A DNA stretch of 45,952 bases from an uncultured Bacteroidales bacterium (GCA_905235375.1 CAJOLH010000022.1:1-45952), one strand, 5' to 3'; counted from the first letter of the stretch, positions 1 to 9,373 are shown. Notes: generated by a model from the letters alone, not told the origin. Translations and numbers: made by a program.

Positions 1-83
1 CTTGATAGGATCCCTTCTGGATGCTAAGAATCTGACGCTTCGATTGGACTTTCGGTTTTCATCAAATTGATAACTTTTAGGCT
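1..83. other. Left window edge, unassigned
   Basis: Sequence downstream of the last complete minus-strand gene. One minus-strand frame stays open to the window edge and could be the beginning of the next operon gene, but it has no ATG. The only ATG (position 62, minus) meets a stop after 12 codons. No product can be named. Confidence 0.3.
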
Positions 84-1037
84 TTACAGAATACTAGTAA
101 TAATTTGAATAACACACTGTAAATCGACTTGGCTATATCGCTGATCGACAGGAATGAATACAGTTCTTTCTGCCAGATAATACTCCCAATCGTCCGTGTG
201 ACACCAATGGAACACATTAGGCCAATAGGTAGCGACAAAAATCTTGTCTGCAATCAGTCTATTTTTAAGAGATTTATCGTCGGTTAAGTATGGATATACC
301 ATCGGAACAGCGTCATCTGACAGATGCAGATGCAATTGATTGGTGTCGGCTAAAGCATCGTGAAGAAAGATGAAATTATTTCGGCGCCGCAAGGCAGATG
401 CATCATAGTCAATGGATTGCATCAGCCGTAGCGTCAGATTGGACATATGCTTAATTGGTTGACCAACCAGTCTTGTGCTCTGCTCACGAAAATCCATATA
501 GCCAGCCTCTGTACTGAGGTCAATTCGCTTGGTGAGGAATGACATTCGATCCCATGAAACGTCTTGCTCAAATTCAATGTCCAGGAGTTTATCCGTATAA
601 AGGTAAGCACCATCGGGCACGCCGAAGAACTTACGACAAGTATAAAAGGTATCTATTCCCTTTACTGGCTTAGCGTAGAATGCCTGGGTATTATCTACTA
701 TCAATTGAGGACCATACAGCTCGGCAAGCTTCTTGACATAACGCTGCTTCAGACCATAATAGTTGGTATACAGCAATGCCTCATCTGCATGAAGGGTGAT
801 CTCTTGAGCTATGTCGAAACTGATGTTGATAGGATAGAATTCGTAGGCTACATTCAGCTTGTGGAATGGCTCGAGAACTACATCGCAGGTATAATAAGGC
901 AGATAAACCTTCCGATACCGACGGGCACGAAGAACATATTCCAGACAGTTGCGCCCTGTATTGAGACGGAGAGCGTCATGATGGAACTCCTCGTGGAAAG
1001 GAAGCTCTAACGAGAAATAGCCGCCTATGGGATTCAT
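84..1037 (-). CDS. Aminotransferase-fold (DegT-like) protein, function unknown
   Basis: A 317-residue protein resembling PLP-dependent fold-type I enzymes of the DegT class but too divergent to name. It has an N-terminal GRNCLEYVL stretch, a VDNTQAF segment in the place where DegT enzymes have an Asp near the cofactor, and TCRKFFGVPDGAYLY, where the Lys is a candidate Schiff-base residue. It is shorter than usual DegT enzymes (about 370). The start codon overlaps the end of the ATP-grasp gene by 4 nt, so the two are probably translationally coupled. It follows a canonical DegT enzyme in the same operon, which suggests a shared pathway such as an amino-sugar, surface-polysaccharide or peptide-like product. 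The catalytic role is inference; it could be a non-catalytic partner. Confidence 0.7.
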   Translation of the reverse strand: MNPIGGYFSLELPFHEEFHHDALRLNTGRNCLEYVLRARRYRKVYLPYYTCDVVLEPFHKLNVAYEFYPINISFDIAQEITLHADEALLYTNYYGLKQRYVKKLAELYGPQLIVDNTQAFYAKPVKGIDTFYTCRKFFGVPDGAYLYTDKLLDIEFEQDVSWDRMSFLTKRIDLSTEAGYMDFREQSTRLVGQPIKHMSNLTLRLMQSIDYDASALRRRNNFIFLHDALADTNQLHLHLSDDAVPMVYPYLTDDKSLKNRLIADKIFVATYWPNVFHWCHTDDWEYYLAERTVFIPVDQRYSQVDLQCVIQIITSIL

Positions 1038-2245
1038 TGTGGAGTTAGAATTACTTTTACGTAGTTGCGATAGGAATTCATTATCTGTCGGAGTTCGGCC
1101 TGTGTATCGAACTTCAGGAATAGAGTGCCAATGGCATTATTCGCTCCTGAAAAAGTGGATACCCTATCGCCTTTACACACACGAACTTCTTCCTCAATAA
1201 CATATTTTTTCCTAAAAGCCTTATCAATCTCCATATGGTCGAAAACTCCAGCAGATTCATTATGAAGAACCAGAATTGCATAAAAACCATTGTAGTTGGG
1301 TTCATGAACGACGGGGATCGGCTCACCGATTGCCTTACACACTTCGGTCTCAACAATATCTACATCAGCCGCATAGTTGAGCATTTCGGCCAACCGATTA
1401 CCTCCTGCTCTTGGAGATACTTCCATAAGGTAGGGCTTACCATTACGGCAGACACGCCATTCGACGTTGAACAAGCCAGTCTGGACATGCAAAAGAGAAC
1501 CCAAGCGCTGCAATTCGTTTCTTATCTCACCGAGATACTTAGGGTCCTTGTCAGCAGGCCAGCATTCGGCGGAAGGAGTGAATGGATTCGAAGCTTCGTT
1601 GTCGAAATACTGGTCGTAAAAGCCATTATACTTCAAAACGCCATCAACAAAGAAACTCTCACTGCCTGAAGACAGCCCTTCTTTCTCCAAGAAATCCTCG
1701 ATGATGAAATGACCATTATGGGACTCGTCCAAGGCATGATCTATTGCCTCTTTTAAATCATTCGGGTCATCGACACGAGTAACGCCTTTGCTGCCAGCAC
1801 TATCAACGGGTTTGACAATAATTGGCCAATTGAAGTAATCAACATCCTTCAAAGCCTCTTCTGCATCAGTATATCCTTTGGCATTCGGAACATTGAATCC
1901 GTTCTCAGCTAAGAACTGACGGAAACGAGATTTATCCTGCAAGATGCATGCGGCCTCGAAAGAGCATGTGAAGGGCAAGCCCAATTGTTCGGCCACATAG
2001 GCAGCCGTCACGACACCAGGATCGACCGCAAAGGATAAGATTCCATCAATCTGCAACTCTTTGGCAAGCGACAATACTGCTTCCTTGTCAAGTATGCTCA
2101 CATTGTGATATTCGTCAGAATACTTATGTGCAATGTTATCTGGTAGATAATCCACAGTGATGACATGACAACCATGTTTATGTGCAGCCTTTATAGCTGG
2201 AAGCAGGTAATGAATGCCACCGAGCAGCATCAGTTTCTTTTGCAT
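1034..2245 (-). CDS. ATP-grasp ligase
   Basis: A 403-residue ATP-grasp enzyme of the carbamoyl-phosphate-synthase-like/biotin-carboxylase-like group. The N-terminal nucleotide-binding-like domain begins MLLGG. The ATP-grasp core includes PIIVKPVDSAGSKGV (phosphate-binding loop, about residues 140-155), a FIIEDFLE segment, and a metal/ATP-binding segment near LMEVSPRAGGNRL (about residue 275). Such enzymes join a carboxylate to an amine, or sometimes a thiol, through an acyl phosphate. The substrate cannot be read from the sequence. It lies 3 nt after the DegT aminotransferase and overlaps the next gene by 4 nt, so all three are one transcriptional unit. A plausible role is attaching an amino acid to an amino-sugar or other small precursor. 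Confidence 0.85.
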   Translation of the reverse strand: MQKKLMLLGGIHYLLPAIKAAHKHGCHVITVDYLPDNIAHKYSDEYHNVSILDKEAVLSLAKELQIDGILSFAVDPGVVTAAYVAEQLGLPFTCSFEAACILQDKSRFRQFLAENGFNVPNAKGYTDAEEALKDVDYFNWPIIVKPVDSAGSKGVTRVDDPNDLKEAIDHALDESHNGHFIIEDFLEKEGLSSGSESFFVDGVLKYNGFYDQYFDNEASNPFTPSAECWPADKDPKYLGEIRNELQRLGSLLHVQTGLFNVEWRVCRNGKPYLMEVSPRAGGNRLAEMLNYAADVDIVETEVCKAIGEPIPVVHEPNYNGFYAILVLHNESAGVFDHMEIDKAFRKKYVIEEEVRVCKGDRVSTFSGANNAIGTLFLKFDTQAELRQIMNSYRNYVKVILTPQ

Positions 2246-2248
2246 TGC

Positions 2249-3355
2249 TTACTTAACAACTAACTCAAGTATTCTGTTGATATCGTCATCACTCAGTATA
2301 TGATGCATCGGCAAGCAGATCACCTCATTAGCAACCTTGGTGGCTACGGGAAGATTCTCGGGTGCCGCGCTGGGGAGACCTCGATAAGTGCTGAATGTGC
2401 TGATGAGCGGGAAGAAATAACGACGACCAAGAACATTCTTCTCCTTCATCTCGAGATACAGCTGGTCGCGCGTCTTACCATATTCCTCGGCATTGATGAA
2501 TATGGGGAAATAACTGTAGTTATGGCGCACACCAGGCATATCGTCGAAGAAACGGATGCCTGGCACATCGCGCAAAGCCTCGCGGTACTTGATAGCCACT
2601 TGATGACGAGCTTCAATGGCAGCATCGACTTGCTTAAGATTCAGGAGGCCGTAAGCCGCTCTCACCTCATCCATTTTGCTGTTGATGCCAGGAGCCACCA
2701 CCTCAGTCTCGCCTGCGAAACCGAAGTTCTTCAAGTAGTCAATCCGTCTCTTGGTTTTCTCATCATGAACTACTAATGCGCCACCTTCGAGTGTGTTATA
2801 AACCTTTGTGGCATGGAAACTCAATGTACTCATGTCTCCCCTATTTAATACGCTCTCGCCATTCACTTCAACTCCAAACGCGTGAGCAGCATCGTAGATT
2901 ACCTTCAGTCCATATTTGTCAGCGATAGCTTGGATAGCATCCATTTTCACTGGTTTGCCATAGCAATGCACTGGCATGATGGCAGTGGTCTTTGGCGTGA
3001 TAGCAGCTTCAATCTTATTAGGATCAATACCACAGGTGTCCTCCTCGATATCCACAAACACAGGCTTGCAACCGTTCCACCAGATACTATGAGTAGTGGC
3101 CACGAAACTGTAAGGTGTAGTAATAACTTCTCCTGTGATTCTTAGGGCTTGAAGTGCAGTAAGTAAGGGTAAAGTGCCATTGGTGAAAAGACTGATATAT
3201 GGAACTTTAAGATATTCAGCCAAAGCGGCTTCAAGTCGCTTGTGGAAAGCTCCATTATTCGTAATCCATTTACTCGCCCATATCTCCCTGAGCATCTCAT
3301 TAAACTCGTCGAGATTTGGTAATAGAGGAGATGTAACAGTGATATTATTATTCAT
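2249..3355 (-). CDS. DegT/DnrJ/EryC1/StrS aminotransferase
   Basis: A 368-residue PLP-dependent sugar aminotransferase, normal family length. It shows FTNGTLPLLTAL near the N-terminus (cofactor phosphate contact), VIYDAAHAFG (Asp that contacts the pyridine nitrogen, about residue 155), and SFHATKVYNTLEGGAL, whose Lys is the expected Schiff-base residue (about 184). These enzymes transaminate keto-sugar nucleotides in surface-glycan and antibiotic-sugar synthesis, usually using glutamate. This is the first gene of the minus-strand operon and is followed after 3 nt by the ATP-grasp gene. The non-coding leader in front is long (about 190 nt if the -7 candidate at 3555-3562 is right). The exact sugar substrate is unknown. 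Confidence 0.93.
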   Translation of the reverse strand: MNNNITVTSPLLPNLDEFNEMLREIWASKWITNNGAFHKRLEAALAEYLKVPYISLFTNGTLPLLTALQALRITGEVITTPYSFVATTHSIWWNGCKPVFVDIEEDTCGIDPNKIEAAITPKTTAIMPVHCYGKPVKMDAIQAIADKYGLKVIYDAAHAFGVEVNGESVLNRGDMSTLSFHATKVYNTLEGGALVVHDEKTKRRIDYLKNFGFAGETEVVAPGINSKMDEVRAAYGLLNLKQVDAAIEARHQVAIKYREALRDVPGIRFFDDMPGVRHNYSYFPIFINAEEYGKTRDQLYLEMKEKNVLGRRYFFPLISTFSTYRGLPSAAPENLPVATKVANEVICLPMHHILSDDDINRILELVVK

Positions 3356-3680
3356 TTTTTATTGTTTAGTTAAATGAACTCTGATGAGAAATGTCTTAAT
3401 CCGTTCTTTAGCGAATGCCTTGTAATCATATTATTTGAGCAACCACCTTTCCCTCTTAGCAATAAACAATTGAACTAAAATAGATCTCGCACAGCTTCGC
3501 TAAAGCTTGACACACAGTAAGGTGAAAGCTTAAGAAAATTTCATAAAAACGGTGCAAATATATGAAATTTCAAGTTATAAAAAAAATAAAAACAAAAAAA
3601 ACTATGAGAATGATATTATTTATGTGAAAATAAACAGTAATTGACAACTTTGATTGAGTTTTAGATACCATAATTATTAA
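3356..3680. other. AT-rich intergenic region and leader of the DegT operon
   Basis: This 325-bp gap separates the 3' end of the PorE-like gene from the DegT operon, both on the minus strand. It contains a -7-like box at 3555-3562, a small inverted repeat AGCTT-CGCTA-AAGCT near 3495-3510, two AAGCTT sites about 25 bp apart, and long A-runs at 3580-3602. No open frame with coding character was seen. If transcription starts near 3550, the mRNA has a leader of about 190 nt. Long leaders are known for UpxY-controlled capsule operons in Bacteroidetes, but no UpxY gene is visible here. Confidence 0.4.
3555..3562 (-). promoter_or_regulatory. Candidate -7 box of the DegT operon
   Basis: The minus strand reads TATATTTG, matching the Bacteroidetes -7 consensus TAnnTTTG. 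No TTTG lies at the usual 19-21 bp upstream distance (the position is an A/T run), so only half of the promoter is supported. Confidence 0.35.
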
Positions 3681-5675
3681 TCATTCCAACCCCCACGTAG
3701 TGGATATTACCTGGAATTCGGTGCGGCGGTTGATTTGGTCGGCGATGGCTCGCTGGTCGTTGGGGAGTGAATTGACAAATTCTTCGGTCAATTCCTGACC
3801 TTCGGGGAGAAATTCATATTTCTCGTGGAGCTTGTCATCGATGACCTTGGGATTTGCTTTGCCGTAACCGATGGGCGTGAGGCGATCCTCGTCGATGCCT
3901 TGTTCGATTAAATAATCGACAACGGATTGAGCACGACGCTGCGAAAGGTCAAGGTTGAAGGGCTGTCCGCCCACACGGTCGGTGTGCGCGGCAAGTTCAA
4001 TGGCACAATAGGGGTTATCGTTGAGAAGTTGGACAAGGTCATCGAGAGCAGGATAGGACTCTTCACGAAGTGTCGCTTTTTTGTAGTCGTAGAAGATATT
4101 GTCAATGAGGACGGGATTGGAGATTGTCGGAAGGTAGAAATCGACTTCGTAGTCGGCATCTTCTTCGGCTGGGTCACTCGTGAATTGAGCTCGGCGGTTG
4201 AGATAACCTGTCTTTCCTGCCATCATCACGTATTCCGTGGAACGGTCGATGGATGCAATGTAAGAGCCATCGGGTTTGGTAAGTGACTTGAAATTCATTC
4301 CATTCCGTCCGACGACACGTACAATAGCCTCTGGGATGGGCTCGCCTTCAGTATCCATGACGTATCCTGTGATGTTGATCTTGATAGAAGGTAGTACGAA
4401 GGAATAGATATTGTCGTAGCCTTTTCCTTGCTGGCGGTTGGAACTGAACCATCCTTCCTGCTGCTCTTTGGTCGCACGGCAGAAGGTCATACCAAAGTCG
4501 TCGGCGTTGCTGTTGATGGGCACACCAAGATGTTCGAGGTGCCAGGTGTCCCATTCGTCTAATCGTGCGCTGTAGATGTCGAGTCCTCCCATAGACTCGC
4601 GTCCATTGGTGCTGAAATAGAGAATGCCATCGGGCGAGAAGGTCGGGAACATCTCATCGGCAGCAGTATTGATGGCAGGTCCTAAGTTCTCAATGAAAGC
4701 TATATCTGTGGCTGCACGAAGTTGGGCACGCCAAATATCCAGTCCTCCTTCTCCTCCAGGCATATCGCTTACGAAATATAGCCAACGTCCATCGGGGGAT
4801 ACGGCAGGGTGGGCATAAACGGAAAGTGTGTCATTGCCGAACTGAAGCATGGAGCCTTTCCCGAATGAAGCTTCGGAACGAGACGAGGCATAAAGGTGTG
4901 GGGTGGCTATCTGTCCCTTGCCGCCAGCTGCAGTATAATACATTGTGTTTCCATCGGGAGAGAAGGCGGGCGTGCCTTCATCGCCTTCGGAATTGATACC
5001 TCCTTCGATGAGTTCGGGACGGCCCCATTTCTCCTTGTCGTCTTTGCGAAGACACCAGATGTCACAGTACTTGGTGCCGGTGATGGGCGATTTCTCGTCA
5101 CCTGTTGATTTGTCAGCAGAGGAAGTGTAATAAAGCACTTCGTCTTTGTCGCCCCAGATGGCAGGACTGAAATCGGCTCTGCGACCGCTTGCTAATGCAA
5201 AACGCTTTACCTCATAGCGCGACCCTGCCTCTTTCCATTCGGCTGCTTTTCGGCAACTTTCAAGTCCAGCCAATGCCAGTTCATCTTCGGCAAAGAGTTC
5301 CAGGTATTGCTGATAGGATTGTTCGGCTTCACGGTATTTGCCATTGCGATGTTGGGCTTGGGCAAGGTGAAGAAGAAGTGTCGGATCATCCCAACCATAT
5401 CGTTGGGCATTCTGGAATCCCGAAGCGGCTTGGGCGGGAATCATGAGTTTCTCGAAACAGAGTCCCATATACCATGCGGCTTCTCCTTTCTTTTCTCGGT
5501 CACTGCGTGCATCCGTCTTGCGATATACGGTCTTGAGGGTTTGAGAAGCCTCGTAGTATTCGCCTCGCTTATATTGCTCGATGGCAGAGCTGAGTCGGGC
5601 CGTGTTGCACGCGGTCGTCATGAGCAAAAGCAGGCCAAGGGAAAGGGCCGAAAGAAAAGCGGATTTCTTCATCAT
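3681..5675 (-). CDS. porE: PorE-like outer-membrane lipoprotein (TPR, beta-propeller, CRD, OmpA)
   Basis: A 664-residue lipoprotein; the signal peptide ends in a lipobox TTAC with Cys at about residue 23. Domains in order are TPR-like helices (about 30-150); PD40/WD40-like propeller strands with repeated FSPDG motifs (about 165-430); a carboxypeptidase-regulatory-like domain beginning NITGYVMDTEGEPIPEA (about 435-515); and an OmpA peptidoglycan-binding domain with AAHTDRVGG and NLDLSQRRAQ (about 530-664). This order and length match PorE of the Porphyromonas gingivalis type IX secretion system (about 670 residues), which anchors the system to peptidoglycan. Naming it porE rests on architecture, not on alignment. 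The ATG codons (positions 1 and 2 are both Met) sit in the loop of a 16-bp perfect hairpin at 5655-5700. The gene follows the frameshifted hydrolase by 64 nt. Confidence 0.8.
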   Translation of the reverse strand: MMKKSAFLSALSLGLLLLMTTACNTARLSSAIEQYKRGEYYEASQTLKTVYRKTDARSDREKKGEAAWYMGLCFEKLMIPAQAASGFQNAQRYGWDDPTLLLHLAQAQHRNGKYREAEQSYQQYLELFAEDELALAGLESCRKAAEWKEAGSRYEVKRFALASGRRADFSPAIWGDKDEVLYYTSSADKSTGDEKSPITGTKYCDIWCLRKDDKEKWGRPELIEGGINSEGDEGTPAFSPDGNTMYYTAAGGKGQIATPHLYASSRSEASFGKGSMLQFGNDTLSVYAHPAVSPDGRWLYFVSDMPGGEGGLDIWRAQLRAATDIAFIENLGPAINTAADEMFPTFSPDGILYFSTNGRESMGGLDIYSARLDEWDTWHLEHLGVPINSNADDFGMTFCRATKEQQEGWFSSNRQQGKGYDNIYSFVLPSIKINITGYVMDTEGEPIPEAIVRVVGRNGMNFKSLTKPDGSYIASIDRSTEYVMMAGKTGYLNRRAQFTSDPAEEDADYEVDFYLPTISNPVLIDNIFYDYKKATLREESYPALDDLVQLLNDNPYCAIELAAHTDRVGGQPFNLDLSQRRAQSVVDYLIEQGIDEDRLTPIGYGKANPKVIDDKLHEKYEFLPEGQELTEEFVNSLPNDQRAIADQINRRTEFQVISTTWGLE

Positions 5676-5700
5676 ACTAATAACGAAGAAATCCGCTTTT
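5655..5700 (-). promoter_or_regulatory. 16-bp perfect hairpin with the porE start codon in its loop
   Basis: The arms at 5655-5670 and 5685-5700 are exact reverse complements (16 bp) around a 14-nt loop (5671-5684). On the minus-strand mRNA the loop holds the porE ATG (5675-5673), and the 3' arm covers codons 2-7. The 3' arm ends in TTTT and is followed by CTTT, so the structure also looks like an intrinsic terminator lying within the start of the gene. It could terminate transcription from the hydrolase gene, attenuate porE, or control its translation. The geometry is directly visible; the role is inference. Confidence 0.7.
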
Positions 5701-5739
5701 TATTGTATTTTTCTTATCACGAATTTTCGAATTATCGAA

Positions 5740-7210
5740 TTACTTGATGAAGATTACTTGTCCATTGGTGATTTTGAAGCCTTTGCAGGAGGAGGGTTTG
5801 CATCCCTGGAGGTCGAAAGAACAATGAGGATGTTGCAATGAAGGGTTGGACTCGATTGTTTCGAGCGTTTCAGGCACCGAGAGGTGGGAAGTCAGGAAAT
5901 CATAAATCTGCTGGAGACTTGCGGCATCGTTGGGGACGGCATGGCCACTGGAGAAATCCTTGATGAGATCGGTGGCGACGTTGAGCTGGTCCAACTTGTC
6001 CCTTAAGGTGTTGACCTGTGTGCCATAGTAAGTGTCGTCGGTGGAGTTGTAGAAGAAAAGGGTGGGCGCTGTCGATGAAGAGGTGCAAAGATAGGAACCG
6101 CCTTGCCGTTCCCATTCTTCGCGATGCGATGACAATTCACCCCAGACGGCGGTGGCGTGCTTGAATTCGTTGCGGCCTTGGGGAAGGAGCGTATAGTCGA
6201 AAACACCGGGACCGAGGATGGCTGCTTGCACGTGGTCGTTGGCATCGGGATAAAGACCTCGGGAGGCTTCCTGGAATTCGGGCACATCAAGATTTCCGAT
6301 GGCCAATGAGCCTGCGGTAGCACCACGAGAGAAGCCGAAGATGGCGATTTCGCCATTGAGCCCCAACGATTCGCCGACAGTGCGAAGGGTACGAACGGCA
6401 GACTTCACCTTGCGTGCGGCATCGGGATTGGTTTCGATGGCTCCGTAATCCTTATTATTGCCGTCTTGAGGTTTCCCCTGACCCCAGTCGCAGTACTTCG
6501 GATGATCGGCAATCGCCCAAGCTAATCCACGGGCAGGAGCGCCTTCGAGAACGGAGTCGTCGAACATCGAAAGAGTATAGCCTAAGTAGAGGCGCTGATG
6601 ATGGTAGGCATCTGTAATTGCCCCACCAGAAACTGTGGCATAACTATTGGAATAGGAGAAGGAGAGGAGCACTGGTACGGACGTGCTTGGATTGGATGGA
6701 TAAATGATATCCATGTAGAGCGAATCGCCTTGGGCTTTCGGAATAAGGCGACCCAGGCCAATTGTACACGGTGGGATCGTCGAGGTAATAACTGACGTCG
6801 CGGCGAATGCGATAGCCCTCCATAAGGATGTAGGAGCGAATGGGAGAGATGGACGAAAACCCGCACATCGAACCCTTGTTCAGCTGGTCGTTGATGGAGA
6901 TGATGTCCTGATTGATGCCAGGAGAAACGGCCTTGGTATTGCCTTCATAATCCAGGCGAATCACACGATAGCCTTCATCGACCATTGCCTGCACATCTTC
7001 GTCGTTGGAATGTTGACCGATTTTCCTGAACCCAAGGTTCTCAAGATAAACTATCGTCATGTACTTGCCATTCTGGTCTTTCAGGGCATTGGAGGGAGAG
7101 ACTGTCGTATAATTGATTTGTGAAGATAGTGTGGTGCTGTTCCATCTGCCCGAACCTGCGTAGAGGGTCGAGGCAAAGGTAATAAGAGCGAATGTGAAAA
7201 TGTACTTCAT
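5740..7210 (-). pseudogene. Secreted alpha/beta hydrolase, frameshifted
   Basis: One gene split by a frameshift. The first part (7210 to about 6770) begins with a signal peptide (MKYIFTFALITFASTLYAG) and runs to LDDPTVYNWPG, then continues out of frame to a stop at 6644. The remainder runs in another frame from about GRLIPKAQGDSLYMDIIYP to a stop at 5740. Removing one base between about 6752 and 6775 (a GGG run on the coding strand lies at 6752-6754) joins them into about 489 codons. The hydrolase core has a nucleophile elbow GFSRG, an acid in FFYNSTDD and a His in SSGHAV. The C-terminus (DLQG ... KGFKITNGQVIFIK) resembles the last strands of a type A T9SS sorting domain. Natural pseudogene and sequencing error cannot be told apart here. 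It lies between the pgk terminator and porE. Confidence 0.75.
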
Positions 7211-7215
7211 TCGTC

Positions 7216-7262
7216 AAAAGACAATGACGGGGATGTGCCAAGATTGGTTGACACGTCCCCGT
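7216..7262 (-). terminator. Intrinsic terminator after pgk
   Basis: An inverted repeat, ACGGGGATGTG (7227-7237) with CACGTCCCCGT (7252-7262), forms an 11-bp stem with one G-U pair; CCAA/TTGG can extend it inward. On the minus strand it is followed by CATTGTCTTTT. It lies 22 nt after the pgk stop and just before the hydrolase start, so it also sits in that gene's leader. Confidence 0.8.
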
Positions 7263-7284
7263 AATCTATTTTAAAAGGTGGTGA

Positions 7285-8556
7285 TTATTCACCCTTGATG
7301 GCAGCTACGCCTGGGAGCACCTTGCCCTCGATGGCCTCAAGAAGAGCACCGCCACCAGTTGAGATGTAAGAAACCTTGTCGGCGAGACCAAACTTGTTGA
7401 CGCAAGCTACAGAGTCACCACCACCGATGAGTGAGAAGGCACCTTCGGCAGTTGCTTCAGCTACAGCATTGCCGATAGCACGGCTGCCGTCGCAGAAGTC
7501 ATCACACTCAAATACACCAGCAGGACCGTTCCAAAGGATAGTCTTGGCACCCTTGAGGGCCTCAACAAACTTCTTGCGGCTATCCTCGCCAGCATCAAGT
7601 CCCTCGTAACCTGCAGGAATGGCATCGGAAGGAACATTCTTCACATCAGCACCTGGCTTGAGGCTCATTGTGCCGAAGTCAAAACCATTGGTAGCAACAG
7701 AGTCGGTGCCGAGCACGAGCTCTACGCCATTCTTCTTGGCCAGTTCCTCAACGCTAAGAGCTACATCAAGCTTGTCGAGTTCTACAATCGAGTTGCCGAT
7801 TTCGCCTCCGTGAGCCTTGGCAAATGTATAGGTCATACCACCGCAGAGGATGAGCTTGTCAACCTTGCCGAGGAGGTTCTCGATGATACCGATCTTGGTC
7901 GAAACCTTCGAGCCACCCATGATGGCAACGAATGGACGCTTGATGTTGTTGAGAACATTGTCAACGGCAGTAACTTCCTTCTCCATGAGCAGGCCAAGCA
8001 TCTTGTCTTCGGGCTTGAAGTAGTCGGCGATGACGGCGGTAGAGGCGTGCTTGCGGTGAGCGGTACCGAAGGCATCCATCACGTAGCAGTCAGCGTAGGA
8101 AGCGAGCTTCTCAGCAAAAGCCTTCTGCTTCTTCTTCATATCCTTCTTGGCAGCTTCGTATGCAGGATCGGTCTTCTCTATGCCTACAGGCTTGCCTTCC
8201 TCTTCTGGATAGTAGCGAAGGTTCTCAAGGAGGAGCACTTCACCAGGCTTCAGAGCAGCAGCCTCGGCATCGGCCTTGGCGCAATCGGGAGCAAACTTGA
8301 CCTCAGGTACACCAAGGGCAGCGGCTACTGCCTCCTTGATCTGACCAAGGCTGAGTTCGGGCTTAACCTTGCCCTTGGGTTTGCCCATGTGGCTCATGAT
8401 AATGAGCGCACCACCCTTCTCAAGAATGAGCTTCAGGGTAGGAACGGCACCACGGATACGGGTGTCGTCAGCAATCTTACCGTCCTTAAGAGGTACATTG
8501 AAATCTACACGTACGATGGCCTTTTTGCCAGCGAAATCATAATTCTTAATTTCCAT
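7285..8556 (-). CDS. pgk: Phosphoglycerate kinase
   Basis: A 423-residue cytoplasmic enzyme of glycolysis and gluconeogenesis that transfers phosphate from 1,3-bisphosphoglycerate to ADP. Characteristic segments are [14 protein letters not shown] (N-terminal substrate loop), [43 protein letters not shown] and the C-terminal IGGGDSVA nucleotide loop. Length is close to that of other bacterial enzymes (390-420), with a Lys-rich insertion after [11 protein letters not shown] typical of Bacteroidetes. A clear terminator follows. The preceding 160 bp separate it from rpe and could hold its own promoter, but no full consensus was found there. Confidence 0.98.
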   Translation of the reverse strand: MEIKNYDFAGKKAIVRVDFNVPLKDGKIADDTRIRGAVPTLKLILEKGGALIIMSHMGKPKGKVKPELSLGQIKEAVAAALGVPEVKFAPDCAKADAEAAALKPGEVLLLENLRYYPEEEGKPVGIEKTDPAYEAAKKDMKKKQKAFAEKLASYADCYVMDAFGTAHRKHASTAVIADYFKPEDKMLGLLMEKEVTAVDNVLNNIKRPFVAIMGGSKVSTKIGIIENLLGKVDKLILCGGMTYTFAKAHGGEIGNSIVELDKLDVALSVEELAKKNGVELVLGTDSVATNGFDFGTMSLKPGADVKNVPSDAIPAGYEGLDAGEDSRKKFVEALKGAKTILWNGPAGVFECDDFCDGSRAIGNAVAEATAEGAFSLIGGGDSVACVNKFGLADKVSYISTGGGALLEAIEGKVLPGVAAIKGE

Positions 8557-8691
8557 CTTTATAAATTATTTAAAATGTGGATAATGATTCATAGTTTCGG
8601 GTGCGAAGTTAATCAAAATAAAGTTACCTTGGAAAACCATGGAGCTTTTTAAATGAATAAACTTCTCGTGCAATAGATTGTATCCAAACGT

Positions 8692-8716
8692 TTGGCACGT
8701 TTGGGTAGCAGAACAA
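8692..8716. other. Inverted repeat abutting the rpe stop codon
   Basis: CCAAACG (8694-8700) pairs with CGTTTGG (8708-8714) over a 7-nt loop, with two outer pairs possible, ending directly before the rpe stop. A 12-bp palindrome CCAAACGTTTGG (8694-8705) overlaps it. No T-run follows on the minus strand, so it is not a classical intrinsic terminator; it could be a processing signal or a binding site. Confidence 0.4.
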
Positions 8717-9361
8717 TTAGATATTCTTCAGTTTGTGAATGGTCTCGGTGGGGTTTTCGCTACGGAACACGGAATTGCCAGCTACCAGCACATCTGCGCC
8801 AGCTTCTTTAAGCATACGTCCGGTTTCGAGATTCACACCGCCATCACATTCAATCAGCGCGTTGAAATTACGTTCGACGAGCTTGGCTCTCATTCGGCGT
8901 ACTTTGTCAAGCATGGAAGGGATGAACTTCTGTCCGCCGAAGCCGGGATTGACCGTCATGATAAGCACGAGGTCAAGGTCGCATAAAACTTCATCGAGCA
9001 TGACATTGGGCGTGCCTGGATTGATGGCTACGCCGGCTTTCATGCCAGCCTCGTGTATCTGTTGGATGCAACGATGCAGGTTGTGACATGCTTCCTGATG
9101 CACGGTCATGTATTCGGCGCCGTAGGAAGCCACTTTCTCAATCCATAGCTCGGGATGAACTACCATCATGTGGACGTCTATGGGCTTGCGAACGACGGGC
9201 TGGAGGGAGGCCATCACAGGGAAGCCGAAGCTGATGTTGGGAACAAAGGATCCATCCATCACGTCGAAATGAAGCATATCGGCTTCGCTCTTGTTGAGCA
9301 TTTCGATTTCACGTTCCAGATGTGCAAAATCTGCACTAAGGAAACTCGGAGCGATAATCAT
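8717..9361 (-). CDS. rpe: Ribulose-phosphate 3-epimerase
   Basis: A 214-residue TIM-barrel enzyme interconverting ribulose 5-phosphate and xylulose 5-phosphate in the pentose phosphate pathway. It shows PSFLSADFAHL at the start, FDVMDGSFVPNISFG (metal ligands and catalytic Asp), VNPGFGGQKF (phosphate loop), IECDGGVN (second catalytic Asp) and VAGNSVF. Length is normal. The start lies 12 nt after the stop of the nucleotidyltransferase gene, so the two are probably cotranscribed from the promoter at 10794-10825. Confidence 0.98.
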   Translation of the reverse strand: MIIAPSFLSADFAHLEREIEMLNKSEADMLHFDVMDGSFVPNISFGFPVMASLQPVVRKPIDVHMMVVHPELWIEKVASYGAEYMTVHQEACHNLHRCIQQIHEAGMKAGVAINPGTPNVMLDEVLCDLDLVLIMTVNPGFGGQKFIPSMLDKVRRMRAKLVERNFNALIECDGGVNLETGRMLKEAGADVLVAGNSVFRSENPTETIHKLKNI

Positions 9362-9373
9362 GGAGGGGGAGGG

